Program-made: the position numbers and the translations under genes
Shown: one piece after another, positions 11,047-21,695 of the stretch
How positions within the stretch are numbered: the first letter of the stretch is position 1
Layout of the letters: each line of letters opens with the position of its first letter
Origin: Cystobasidiopsis lactophilus
Lineage: Eukaryota; Basidiomycota; Agaricostilbomycetes; Agaricostilbales; Chionosphaeraceae
Length of the DNA: 64,000 nucleotides
Assembly: GCA_001599975.1 (NCBI GenBank)
Contig: BCIO01000001.1
Location: 1,054,001 to 1,118,000 of the forward strand
Direction of reading: 5' to 3'
The notes under the pieces: generated by a model
What the model was told of the DNA's origin: nothing
The model's database searches: none
The model's input: only the letters and a program-made list of their open reading frames with translations

Positions 11047-12715
11047 ATGATCCTGCCCTTCACGAAGAAGAAGGAGCAGCTGCCTAGGGCGCCCTTGCCT
11101 TCGAGAGACGACCGCGCCGAGCTCGAGAATCGCTGGCTCCATTCCGTCGGACAGGTCCGACAGCAGAAGCAGCCCCAGCAACCGCAGCAACCGCACCGGC
11201 AAGCGTTCGCAGAGCTGCGCAACCATGACTCTGGTACCCTCGAATCGCGCAAGAGGGAAGTCGTAGATCCGCCAGCGACGCAGCCGAGGGCTACCATCTC
11301 GAGGAAGCGATCGTTCTTGAACACTTTGACGAGGTCGAAGAGCAACGCTTCCATGCGCACGGCCAGGCCCAACCCCAAGGACTCGCCCGAGCCGCTGCAG
11401 TCATACCACGTCGTCATACCCACTGGCCTCGTCGCGCCGGCCCCAGAGCCTCCTGTCGCCCACCAGACCGCCGCGTCGCCAAGGCAGGGCGGCACGCTGG
11501 CCAGCAGGCTGCAAGAGCTCAGCGCCGCGCACGGGGATGGGCTGCTGGACGAGGAAGAGTACAGGGTGCTCAGGCAGACGCTGTTCGAGAAGTTTGCGAA
11601 CGCAGAGGCCAATGGAGGAGGGGGCAGCCATCTGCAGTTGACAGGTTTGGGCTTGAAGCCAAGTACGCTCTCGCTACAGTCATTGATGGAGCAATTCACT
11701 GACGAGAAGTGCAGCAGACAATAACTCGGATACCACTTTACGGCCAATAACGCCACGGCCGCAACAACCGCTTCGAGCGCCCGACCTCGAACGCAGCCAG
11801 ACCAAGTCTAGCAGCGCCTCCGTCTTCTCAGAGACCACTTCTGTCCACTCTGTCCGCTCTACCCTTTCAGCCATGCTCAGGCCGCGGCACAAAGCAAAAC
11901 ATCAAGAGTGGGAGGCCCTCAATCGGCAGCACTCCCAGTCCTCGTCCGGCGAGGAGCTCGAAAGCGTCTACACTTCCACCTCAGACGACGCCAACCGGCG
12001 ACCTGTCTCCTCTCTTCTGCCACCTCTTCCAGTGCGGAGCTCCATCTACTCTACCAGCGACGCCCTCTCCATTACTCGCGGCGGTGGCGCCTCTCTCAGA
12101 TCCTCCTCTTCTACACGCCATACGGCAAGCCGCACCCGCGAGTTGTCCTCGGCGGGCTCTCACAACTCGCATGGCTTCGAGACGGACGACGACTACTTCT
12201 CCACCGCCCATTCGTCCGAGCTGTCGCAGCAGATGGCCTTACTCCAGTCCGAGCGCGACCGGCTGACGGCCGAGTTCGACGCCATGATCGACCAGATACG
12301 AAGCAAGCAAATGGCCAGAGACCAGCATCTCGCTCTGTTCGCCCTCAAAGGCACCTCCGCCACCTTGTCGCCGCCGTCGTCCACCCACTCTTCCCCTCAA
12401 ACCCTCTTCACGCTCCCGGGCACCGCGCCGCCAAAGTCCAGTCGCGTCTCTTTCGTTTCCTCTCCCAAGTCTCAGTTCTCCGTCACGACCACCTCTCCCG
12501 ACCTCCAGCAGCTCTCCTTCAAAGATCTGGGCTCCCCTTCTGCTTCTTCCGTCACCTCATCGCCCGTCATGTCCACCAAATCGGACGACCTCATGCAAGA
12601 GATTGAACGCATCAACCTCAAGAAGGCCAAGATCCAAGCTCGCTACGACTCGAGGCTCGAGTTCCTGCGCGTGCGCGAGCGCGGCGCCCGGATTCGAGAG
12701 TCCATCGTCCACTAG
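11047..12715 (+). CDS. Uncharacterised Ser-rich protein with SHOCT-like helix pair
   Basis: Exons are 11047..11662 and 11715..12715 (538 aa); the 52-base intron has a GTACGC donor and a CTGAC branch. Most of the protein is disordered and rich in Ser, Pro and Arg. Three ordered parts stand out. Near residue 160 is LASRLQELSAAHGDGLLDEE with EYRVLRQTLFEKF, a pattern like the SHOCT/short C-terminal oligomerisation motif. A coiled coil follows (MALLQSERDRLTAEFDAM), and a basic C-terminal helix (EIERINLKKAKIQARYDSR) ends the protein. This layout suggests a scaffold or regulator. I do not recognise a named family. Confidence 0.75.
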
Positions 12716-12953
12716 CGCTCATCCCTCTCTCTCCTGCGTCTTTTGTTCAACCCTATGTGCGGTCCTGGGTCAAGTGTTGTACAGTGCAGGACGGAAGCTC
12801 TGGCAGCAAACCCGCAAATTAGAAAGCGCAAACTATTACTCCTTCGTGTCTTATAGGGCTTGTCCGTATGATCTCCCCTCCGCTTCTTCGCGTCTGTAGA
12901 TACTCTTCTTCTCCTATGAACACATTCCCACCTCTTGCCGCCACCGGCGCGGC

Positions 12954-13707
12954 CTACACTTGAACGCAATGGTCTCTTTTGTCGTCCACCATCTCGGACT
13001 CGAGACTCGCTTTCCTTGACCGCGTCCGCTTGCTCACAGTGCTTTGCTGGATCTCCACTTTGCGATCAATCACTGTGGGCACAGAGTCCATGAGCCCCAA
13101 AGTCCCACGTCGCACAAGAACATCAAGCGCACCTTTTTGGCTTCGCGCTCCCCTGCCTCCATCTCGGACTACAGTGGGCTTTGGCGCCTTCTCTCGAAGC
13201 TTTGGCTTGCTGGCTTTCCGTCCGAACGCCTTCCTAAGGGAAGCAAGCCCTCCCTCCGCCGCGATTGCCTGAAGTCCTTTCAGGCTTTCCTCTGCCGCCT
13301 CCAACTCGTGCCCGGCTGCGCTTCTTGAGCTTGCTGGCCCCGTGCTCTGCGTCACCACTTTTCTCATGGAGACGTGGATCGAGCGAGGCTCCCTCTCGGT
13401 CGATGCCGTGTAGCTGCTCGAGAAGCTATCCCGCCGGCCAGAACCCTCCGGCGGTGGAAAGGTGAACGAAGCTGGGCTGAACGGCATGTTGGCGTGGCCT
13501 TAGATCTGTATCAGCAAGATGTCTATTGACTCCAGGGCGTGCGAGAGCCTCACTTGAAGCCGGTTCTATTTGTAACTGGTCCAAGACTTCCTCGAGCGCG
13601 ATGTCTGGATTGAAGGCCACTTGGATGGTTGGGAACACCTGTCTGACCTCGTGCGCTGGTATCGTCAAGGAGCTGTCATCCCAGTTCGACAGGTCGTGAG
13701 ATGCCAT
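12954..13707 (-). CDS. Uncharacterised basic protein
   Basis: Exons read complement(12954..13498, 13554..13707), 232 aa, with a 55-base intron ending in CTAAG. The start MASHDLSNWDD has G at -3 and +4. The N-terminal part is moderately ordered (HEVRQVFPTIQVAFNPDIAL, then EEVLDQLQIEP). The remainder is basic and Ser-rich, with RKASKPKLREKAPKP and SKRTRSRKAS as possible nuclear localisation signals. No family is recognised. It is read toward the end of the upstream plus-strand gene. Confidence 0.6.
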
Positions 13708-14163
13708 GGCCAGCTGCCGTCGTCGTTTGTCGGCCGAAAGCAACGATGCTGTTCGCTATTTTTGTGGCAACTGATAGGCCGAATGTTGCCCGCGTGAATC
13801 GGCGAAGCCTATCACCCATTTTCTGGGGGATGGCTGTTCATTCTCACTTTCTGTGGACCGCTTCCCCAGCTTGGCCCAAGCGCCACCGTCGTTTTTCAAA
13901 GAACAGAACCCCGGAGCCCACGATCAGCCCCTTATCGCTCAAACCCTTTCAACAGCTTTCTCTTCGACTCTGATTCGGCCCCTTCGGATGTCAACATACC
14001 TGCAATGCGCACTCACTTTCTGCTTTTCCGTCCTTGTCCACCACAGCGCAATTTTCGCCGCCCATTTGTAATTGCCTGCTTCGCTGTCTTCTCCGCTTCG
14101 ACGGTACACTCTTGACTGCAAGCGGTCACTCGTTCGGTCTTTGAATCACAGCTTTCCAAAACA
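13708..14163. other. Divergent promoter region upstream of the ammonium transporter
   Basis: This is shared upstream space between the basic unknown protein on the minus strand and the ammonium transporter on the plus strand. It contains pyrimidine-rich tracts. I see short TTATCG/GATAAG-type words that could bind nitrogen GATA regulators, but nothing decisive. Confidence 0.35.
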
Positions 14164-16228
14164 ATGTCGACGCACGACAAGCTCAGCTATGATTCGGCGT
14201 TGAACGTGGTCTACACGGCGCCAGACGGCACTCAGACAGTGTACAATCCCGGCGACATTGCTTGGCAAATAACAGGCACGGCGCTCGTCTTGCTCATGAT
14301 CCCAGCTTTGGTGCGTATCGGTGTGGCTGCTTTCGTTGCCCCTTAACTCATCCCTCGGGCGACAGGGTTTCTTCTGTAAGGCGTGGACGCTTTCTCGTGC
14401 TGAGTCCGACCTGATCGAGACTTTGAAGATTCTGGATTGCTTCGAAGGAAGAATGCGCTCCATGTCAACGTCGCTATTCTGGCTGTGCTCTGTGTTGTCA
14501 TAGTGCAATGGTTCTTGGTTGGGTCCTCGTTGGCTTTTGGGGACGGTGAGTGGAGTTCGTTCCTCTCACAGTTCTTCCTCTGAGCATATGTACTAGGCAA
14601 CGCGTTCATCGGTTCTCTAGCACATGGCGGCTTGGTCGATGTGATGGCAAAACCAAGCGTCGGCTCGAGCCGTCTGCCAGATCTCCTATACAGCGTCTAC
14701 CAAATGACTTTTGCAGCGATCACGCCCGCCATCTTCCTCGGAGCCTGCTGTGAACGCGGCAACATCGGCGCAATGCTTGTTCTCGCCTTTGCGTGGTCGA
14801 CTTTCGTCTATGACCCCATCGCGCACTCGGTCTGGCATCCGCAAGGCTTCCTTGCCAAGCTTGGTGACTTGGACTTTGCTGGCGGAGGAGTCGTGCACAT
14901 CAACTCCGGCACCGCGGCTCTCGCGTACTCTTTGTGGATCGGGCACCGCCGCGGCTACGGATCGACCTTGTCTCAAGACTATCGACCGAGCAACGTCAGT
15001 TTTGTCATCCTGGGTACAGTCATGCTCTGGTTCGGTTGGCTAGGTGAGCTTGTCGTGATTCGAAGCAGAGCGTTGTTGATGAGGTTACAGGTTTCAACGG
15101 CGCTTCCGCCGGCGCAGCAAACCTACGGGCCGTTTCTGCGATCACTGTGACATGCGTCGCAACTGCTAGTGCAGGTTTGACGTGGTTTGTGCTTGATTGT
15201 GAGCGGCCTTCGCCCTCAATTCGACCGCCAGGTCTCATAGGTGACTTCTGCAGACCGCCTGCAACGAAAATGGTCGGCTATTGGGCTCTGCAGCGGATGT
15301 ATCACCGGTCTGGTTGCCATTACTCCCTGCAGCGGGTTCGTTGGTTCTCCGGCCGCTTTCGGGATCGGAATCGTCGCCGCGATGGCCGCCAACGTCAGCA
15401 CCAGAATCAAGTACTGGCTCAAGGTGCGCACTTGTTGGCTGTGCTGGATATCTTGATTGAGAAGAACCTACCAGATCGACGAAACGTTGGATATCTTTTC
15501 GGTTCACGCCATCGGCGGCTTAGTTGGCTCGTGAGCCGCATTCTTTTTCTCGGAATGCTAAAGGCTGATCGAGAGAGCCTAGTTTAATGAACGGCATTTT
15601 CGCAGACAAGAACATCGGTGCGTGGTTGTAGGTTCGACGCTGGCGCTGTGAGCTAATTGCTGCTGATAGCTGCCCTGGATGGCTGGTCCGTTATCAAAGG
15701 TGGCTGGATTAATCAACACTATATGCAGGTGCCATATCAGAGTAAGTGCCCTACCAAGTCTCAGTGATAATGCTCAAAGGTGACTCGCAGTGGCGGCGGC
15801 CTTCTTCATCATGGCCTACAGCTTCACCGTCACTCTCCTACTCTGCGTCATCATCGACTTGATCCCTGGATTCCGGTTACGAGTCTCGGAAGAAAAGGAG
15901 ATGGACGGCCTCGAGTGAGCCCAATCTCTACTTGCTCTGGTCGCCCAAAGAGACTAATTTTTCCGACAGTGTCGCTCTCATTGGCGAGAGTGCGATTGAC
16001 CTAGAAGATCTCCAGCCCTCTAACGAGAAGCCAAGTCCACCGGCCTCTCCTCGAGTGCCTGTTCACGAGATCCAGGTGAGCTTGTCGCCCGCAATGACGG
16101 AAAGTCCCATCTCACCCATACCCAAGGTGCCTCCGAGGAGCCCGGCTCAGCAGTACGCTACCACCGTGACGGATGTCAGCGATGACATCGAGTTGGACGA
16201 AAAGCCGCTACCTCGCAAGAAGCTGTGA
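14164..16228 (+). CDS. High-affinity ammonium transporter (Amt/Mep, Mep2-like)
   Basis: An 11-transmembrane plasma-membrane channel for ammonium uptake. Exons are 14164..14310, 14366..14375, 14429..14545, 14597..15043, 15091..15198, 15254..15423, 15475..15530, 15583..15617, 15670..15741, 15791..15914 and 15970..16228 (514 aa). Exon 2 is a 10-base microexon coding GFF plus one base. The family signature DFAGGGVVHINSGTAA contains the first pore histidine. The second histidine is in DIFSVHAIGG. Yeast Mep1/Mep3 carry Glu at the first site, so this is a Mep2-type transporter; Mep2 also signals nitrogen starvation in dimorphic fungi. The cytosolic C-terminal tail is long and Ser/Pro/Asp-rich, suiting phosphorylation control. 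A GTGAGC donor overlapping the stop codon allows an alternative end. Confidence 0.93.
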
Positions 16229-16741
16229 GCTTCAAGCAAGAAATTCTTTATCGCTTTCATCTCACTCCGAACCTACAGACAAGCGAGATAGTGATGAAGA
16301 CACTAGTATTGGGTTTATTGGAGTGGGGCAGGTGCCCCAAGAAGTTGCTGCTTCGCACAATCTGGCGTTTGAGCGAGACAATCCCTTTCGTTCTTTTCAT
16401 CAGCTGAATGCTACATTCCTTCAATCTATGCACATTGAACCCTTTTTGAGACCCCATTTCGAACTGGCCGTGTTTCTGCCCACGGATTCGAATAATACAT
16501 ACAACAAGCTTCTCACACCATTAGACAGGCTGATGAAAACAGCACATAGACGTTACAACAGCATAAGTATACAGGAAGCAAACGACAACACATGGAGAAA
16601 GTGGGCGAATTTGAACGAGAGTGCGATGCGGTGTTACAAGTCGGCCAAGTGGCAAAAGTGAGGTAGCGACGACGTGGAGGCGGCCTTGACCGAGTGGTAT
16701 TTGAGAAACTGCATCAGAAGCGAATTAGACACAGTTCGACA
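16229..16741. other. Intergenic region between convergent genes
   Basis: This separates the 3' ends of the ammonium transporter and the Ser/Pro-rich gene. An open frame running to 16661 has no family resemblance and is most likely 3' untranslated sequence. Confidence 0.4.
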
Positions 16742-18076
16742 TCAGATCACAAGAGGCTGAGGACTCACGACGAAGGACTCCTCCTCGCTCTCTTCCGAAG
16801 TCCAAGATCTCTCTGCCTCTTCCTCCACGGTTTGGTCCTGGCCCATATCCTGTGGCAGGAGCTGAGGACTGCTTTGCCGGCTGTTCTGGGCGCTACTGCG
16901 AAGGGAGTAGGATGGCGCGCCGGCGGCTGAGCCAAGGCGCGAGTGCAGAGGCGAGGCGGGAATCGGCGGCAAGGTGACGGGCACGAACAGGTTGGACCTT
17001 CGCAAGGAGTCGCGCTTGGCTTTGCTGGGCTGAGGCAAGGAGGTGGGCCGAATGCGCGACACGCTGCCGCTGGACGAGGCGCTGCTGAAGGTGTACTCCG
17101 ACATCTCGGTCTGAGGGGTGGTAGGGCCAGAGCCAGAAAAGTCGGACTCGGTGGGTGACTCGGTGAGGGCCCAGCAGAACGAGGTGCTGCCAGAGATGCT
17201 TGAGCTCGGGGAGGGGAGCGGAAGCTGCATGGGCGGCACGTCGTCGTCCAAGTTAGGCGAGTAGATGGGCGGCAACGACGGCGCTGGTGGCTGAAATGTC
17301 GTTGCTCGTTCCGGCAAGCAGAGCGGAGGCGGCCTCTTAGCAGGAGGAGCGGACTGCGACCGAGCGTGGGCTTTCCGGCCACCTTCGCGCCCAGCGATGG
17401 AAGACCGAAGGACGGAGGAGTAGAGCTGCGAGTCTAGGTCTTTGCACTTCTCGCTGTGGATGATGTACTCGAGGTCGCTGGTGCCGTGTAAACGCGGCCG
17501 CGGCGGCAGGATGGGCAAGCTGGTTTCGAACTGAGGCGGGTTGCGATGTCGCCGGTGCGCCATGCTTTTTGCCTTGGGTCCCAGACGAGGTGCAGGAGGT
17601 AACGAAGAAGCGGGAGGGGCGGTTGCCTTAGAAAGCGAGGACGATGGCGAGAACCAGCCGAGTTGGGGCGACTTGTAAGCGACCGAAGGCTCGAGTCCAG
17701 ATATCTGCCTGAGCGATGCGATGGCCCCTTTCGAGTCCCCAGCCAAATTTGACGACGAGGTCGACGGCCCAACAATTGAGGAGCAGAGCGAGGCGAGGCT
17801 GGAGCACGAGCTCGAGAGGTGCGCATAAAATCCGCTCCCACTCTTCTCCTCCGCCGCACTTGCGTCGTCAAGGGACTGGTTAGATAGGTCGTGAGCCAGG
17901 GCTTGCATTTCTGGGGGCAGGCTGGCGGCAGAGTAGAGGCTGGTGGCTGACACTTTGGACGATGGAACAAAAGTGAAGTAGTCGCCACCGCTCGAAGAGG
18001 TCGCCATCTTTATCAATTCGGACTGGCGTAGACTCTTCTTCCGCCGTGTTGGCCCCAGCCGCAATTTGGGCGGCAT
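16742..18076 (-). CDS. Uncharacterised Ser/Pro-rich protein
   Basis: A single uninterrupted frame of 444 codons. The protein is low in complexity, dominated by Ser, Pro and Leu, with many SP/TP sites for proline-directed kinases and an acidic C-terminal tail (EEEAERSWTSEESEEESF). The most ordered segment is DLEYIIHSEKCKDLDSQLY around residue 205. The upstream ATG (18076) gives an Arg/Lys-rich N-terminus; a second ATG at 18007 (MATSSSGG) has a better context and may be the real start. I recognise no family. Confidence 0.65.
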   Translation of the reverse strand: MPPKLRLGPTRRKKSLRQSELIKMATSSSGGDYFTFVPSSKVSATSLYSAASLPPEMQALAHDLSNQSLDDASAAEEKSGSGFYAHLSSSCSSLASLCSSIVGPSTSSSNLAGDSKGAIASLRQISGLEPSVAYKSPQLGWFSPSSSLSKATAPPASSLPPAPRLGPKAKSMAHRRHRNPPQFETSLPILPPRPRLHGTSDLEYIIHSEKCKDLDSQLYSSVLRSSIAGREGGRKAHARSQSAPPAKRPPPLCLPERATTFQPPAPSLPPIYSPNLDDDVPPMQLPLPSPSSSISGSTSFCWALTESPTESDFSGSGPTTPQTEMSEYTFSSASSSGSVSRIRPTSLPQPSKAKRDSLRRSNLFVPVTLPPIPASPLHSRLGSAAGAPSYSLRSSAQNSRQSSPQLLPQDMGQDQTVEEEAERSWTSEESEEESFVVSPQPLVI

Positions 18077-19398
18077 CGTTCGGTGCCCTTGGTCGAGATT
18101 ACAACTCGACTTGCGCTGGGAGGGCGGGCAGGTGGCGGCAGCATTCCAAGCGCTGCCCAGCTGTCTCCACCGCCTTGGCAGGATGCTTTAGAGCGAGAGA
18201 AAAAGAGGGACGAGGCGCTCCATCAAGCGAGTTAAATTGAGCCGGGCGAGGTAAACAAAGGTCAAAAGGTTGTCGCTCAAGCTTAAATTGATTGCGAGTA
18301 GATCCTTATCGCACTTGCGCGACTTTGCCTCCTCTCGGTTCGGTTGCGAGTCAAACTAACTCTGCGGGTGTATGTCGAGGGCGGTGGCAGCACAGCGGGG
18401 GTGGCTCCGAGCATCATTCTTTGAACCGGGCAGACGCACGCATGAACACGCCATCTCTATGGCTTCGTCCGTTTACCCCGGCGGGTAGCCCTGCATCGCC
18501 TCTCTTGGGCTTGCTGGCTCTGGTCGAGAGGCATACGAGAGCACGTCGGGGCCGGGGCTGCCCAAGGAGATCGCAGAGCAATGGCCGGACCCATAAGAAC
18601 GAGGCTTGGGCCAGAGCTGGGGGCGCGGCTTCGACTTAGTCGCTGGCTCCAAGTGCGGGTCTGTAGTCCAGCAATTGTCAAGACGCCAAAAGTGGTTGAC
18701 CCATAGGTGCGCGGAAAGCAGGGCGTTGACGAGCGGGTCCAAAAGGCGTTGCGCGAACAGGTCAAGCTGAGTCGTCGAACGCCGCTGCTGGTGACTGCAA
18801 GCCTCTGCCCTTGAAGCCGTTTCTGTCCATGAATAGATGCTGGCTGTCTTACCAATTGAATCGAATATGCGATTCGATTGCCGCATTGCCCTGGTCCATG
18901 GCCTGGCTGCGTCGTTGCCGTCTCTCCTCGAAGGTATCCAATGCCGCCGCCCGTTCTCTTCTTATCTTTCGTGCATTTGTCAACTTCGGAAGAGCTTTCT
19001 GAGTTTGGATTACTGCTCGCGTCGGATGCAGGCCTTGAGCCTTATTGGGAGCGCTTGAGCGAGAGCGAACTCTTCAGGACTCCTTTACTACCTCTATGCC
19101 CAGCCATAAAGACAGGATGCGAGGCGGTGTATGCTGACTGAACAACAAAATGAGAGGTGGATTTGAAGGAGGCATCAATGGTCTCAAATGCATTCTGGCC
19201 GCGACGCCGTTGGGCTGCTTCTTGTCTGGCCCATGCACTCTCATCTATCGGCGATATAATGTCATACAATACTCAGAATGCCAGAAGAGTGGCATGGCCT
19301 GCATGTCTCTGTTTCAGAAGCCTTGCCGAATCATCTGGAATGGCGACAGAAGGCGTTCTCAGTCCTTTTCCTCCTCTTTTCATAACCACGAATCTCCC
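18077..19398. other. Long intergenic region with no supported gene
   Basis: About 1.3 kb with short frames on both strands. None shows a recognisable domain, a convincing start or consistent splicing. A minus-strand frame (18473-18886) with DLFAQRLLDPLVNALL is the longest candidate but is unsupported. It serves at least as the promoter region for the flanking divergent genes. Confidence 0.4.
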
Positions 19399-21351
19399 AT
19401 GGACCAAGCTACGTTTGTGGATGTCAAGCGCTCGCATCCTGACAATGCCATGCTTCAAATGATGACGCTCGGTGCCTTCGGCGACCTGGGTCCTCAATTG
19501 CCCGCATTTCAAGTCTTCGCCCTGGCCACTCAATGCGCTATCAGCGAAGCCATCAAGGTCCAAGAAGATCCGGGCCCACTTTTCCAACTGCGCTGCAACT
19601 TTGAAGGTGTCTTTGAGCTCGAGTTGGCGGCTTGCAAGCGCGAGCTTGTGACCCTTGAAGGCGCAATGCGTAAGATCCCCTACGAGCATGCAAATGTCGT
19701 GGTCGAGCTGGAGAACCACAACATGTTCTTTCACCGCGCTGTGTCTATCTTGACCCGAGGTTTGGCGGCTTGCTTGCTCACTGGCGAATTGGCGGGGGCG
19801 GCTGACAAGTCTACCTCCGTCGGTTCCGTACGTGCTTCCCTGTCCCACTCTTCACTATACTGAGCCAGTAGCAGAAATCATTGACAGATCTTTGCGTTAA
19901 AATAGTCCCCTTGACCACCGGTGCGATGAAATATCTCTTCCAGCGCCTCCCCTGGTCTCCCGAAACGCAGGCGGCTATCGGCGTGCTTGACGAAGCTGTA
20001 GTCTCGCTGAACCAATGTGTTAATTTTCCGGTCGTCCGGCGAGTCCACGACCCACTGAAGTATGATGGCCGGGCACTTTGCATGGCAGGACGACAAGTCG
20101 ATAAAATCTCCGCTGCTGTCAACAACACTGTGCAAGTTTGGAACAGTCTATATGTCGGTAAGTGCCTATATGCCAAGAACGACAAAGGTGATTATAGCAA
20201 TGACGGATGTTGAAACAGCTTACATCCCTCCGACGCACCATCAAAAGTTCCATCATATATTTCCCCGCTCTTACCTGCTTGTGAAGGAATCTGAGGATGC
20301 TCGTATGGGTTACCACGTTCTGGCTTTATGGTCCAGATGCATCGAGCGTTTGGGGGAGCATCACGGTCTGTCATTCGCTCTCTGCCAACCGAGTTATTGG
20401 ATGCGTTGGCACGAATGGAAACCAGTCGATGAAGGTCCTGAAGGCATGGATGTGGCGATGGATGTGGCGCCTGTTGTCCAGCATCGTATGCACTCGTTGT
20501 CTCTCTCTCTGGCTCTATACCGCGACTTCGCCCTCAAAAATTCGGAGGAGCACGTTGTTTTGGCTTTGAGTAAGTCGACTGATTGAGCACGCGGCTACAA
20601 GGGCGCTTCGTTCGACGTTCATTGTTGCTCCCCAGAGAGCAGGGACGACGTGCAGCTCAGAAAGGAGATTTTTATCTATCTCGAAATTGTGGCACAATAT
20701 GCTGAAGTTCATGGCGATTCATTCGGAACGGTCGAGATGATGCCGAGAGCAAGTAGCCCAGGCTGCTTCAAACAGGGCATTTGCTCATATGCCTTGTCGC
20801 ACCAGGACCTTGTCCTCCATGCACTCGGTGGACTGCTGGATACGATCCACGCTTCGTCTTGCGCTGATGGGATGGCACCCACTGCTTTCCACGAAGCCGC
20901 CAAAGTTGCGCTGGAGAGCCATGCTGGCCGCTGGACAGAAGGCGACTCACCTTGGATTCCTGGAAATCTAGCCAGAACCATACGCGGAGAGCTGACTCAT
21001 CCCAACGCCAGCCCCGGGCCGCTGCCAAACGTCAAACGAGCACCTCTTTTCCCGCTACCGCTGAGCAGCGGCGATGTCGTTCGCCAACACTTCGGCCATC
21101 CCCTACCTGATCAAGGCGGACCTTTTCATCTACCAGCTGATCTTGCAACCCAAGCACGGCAGCATCTTGTGCAGGCTCCGACTCAGCCAAACCATCCTAC
21201 ATCAGCGCAGGTGCCAGTCCCAAAACTTGTAGCCCCAAATCTTGTCATCGCCTCACCCACGGCCAATCGCGTTGCACAAGACCAAGCGGCGAAAGAGGTT
21301 CCAAAGAAAGAGAGTCGCTTCTTTACGCCTAGCGGACAGCTCAAGCGCTGA
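19399..21351 (+). CDS. Uncharacterised protein, family member B (complete)
   Basis: Complete paralogue of the gene at the left edge. Exons are 19399..19827, 19875..20157, 20219..20569 and 20636..21351 (592 aa). The first two introns match the other copy in position and phase, with GTACGT and GTAAGT donors. The ordered region, about residues 1-460, is mostly helical, with the shared blocks listed under member A. The C-terminal 130 residues are Pro-rich and disordered, ending RFFTPSGQLKR. There is no signal peptide or membrane span. I recognise no known domain. The copies are on opposite strands about 18 kb apart and are diverged to roughly a quarter to a third identity by eye, so the duplication is old. 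Confidence 0.8.
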
Positions 21352-21695
21352 GATCGTGCCTTGTCAGCAAGGGAGCTATTGACAGGCTGCCTTTTGACAA
21401 ATCCTCCTGCTCGCTCGCAACGCTTGTATCTTTTGCTTCCATACCTTGTCAAGATAGCATGCACACCTGTTCCTTGTATAGCCACACCACACAAGCTTTT
21501 GCCGACCTCACTCATGCTTGAGATCTGTTTTCAGCCATTCATGCAGCGGCATCGGTGGCAAATGAAGTGCAGTGTGGTTCAAATGCAAGCTGAGAAACCG
21601 TGCGCAATTAAGGAGTGCGTGAACAGTGAAAGAGTCCGTTAATTAGAAAATAGTAGCGGGTGCACAGGCCCCTAGGCGCCCAGGGTGTGGTGGTA
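21352..21695. other. Intergenic region between convergent genes
   Basis: 3' flank shared by the uncharacterised family gene and ERG24. No gene-like feature is seen. Confidence 0.4.

Noticed and set aside
18473-18886. Minus-strand open frame as a possible gene
   Set aside because: No domain, weak start, no splice-consistent extension, and overlapping frames of similar length on both strands.
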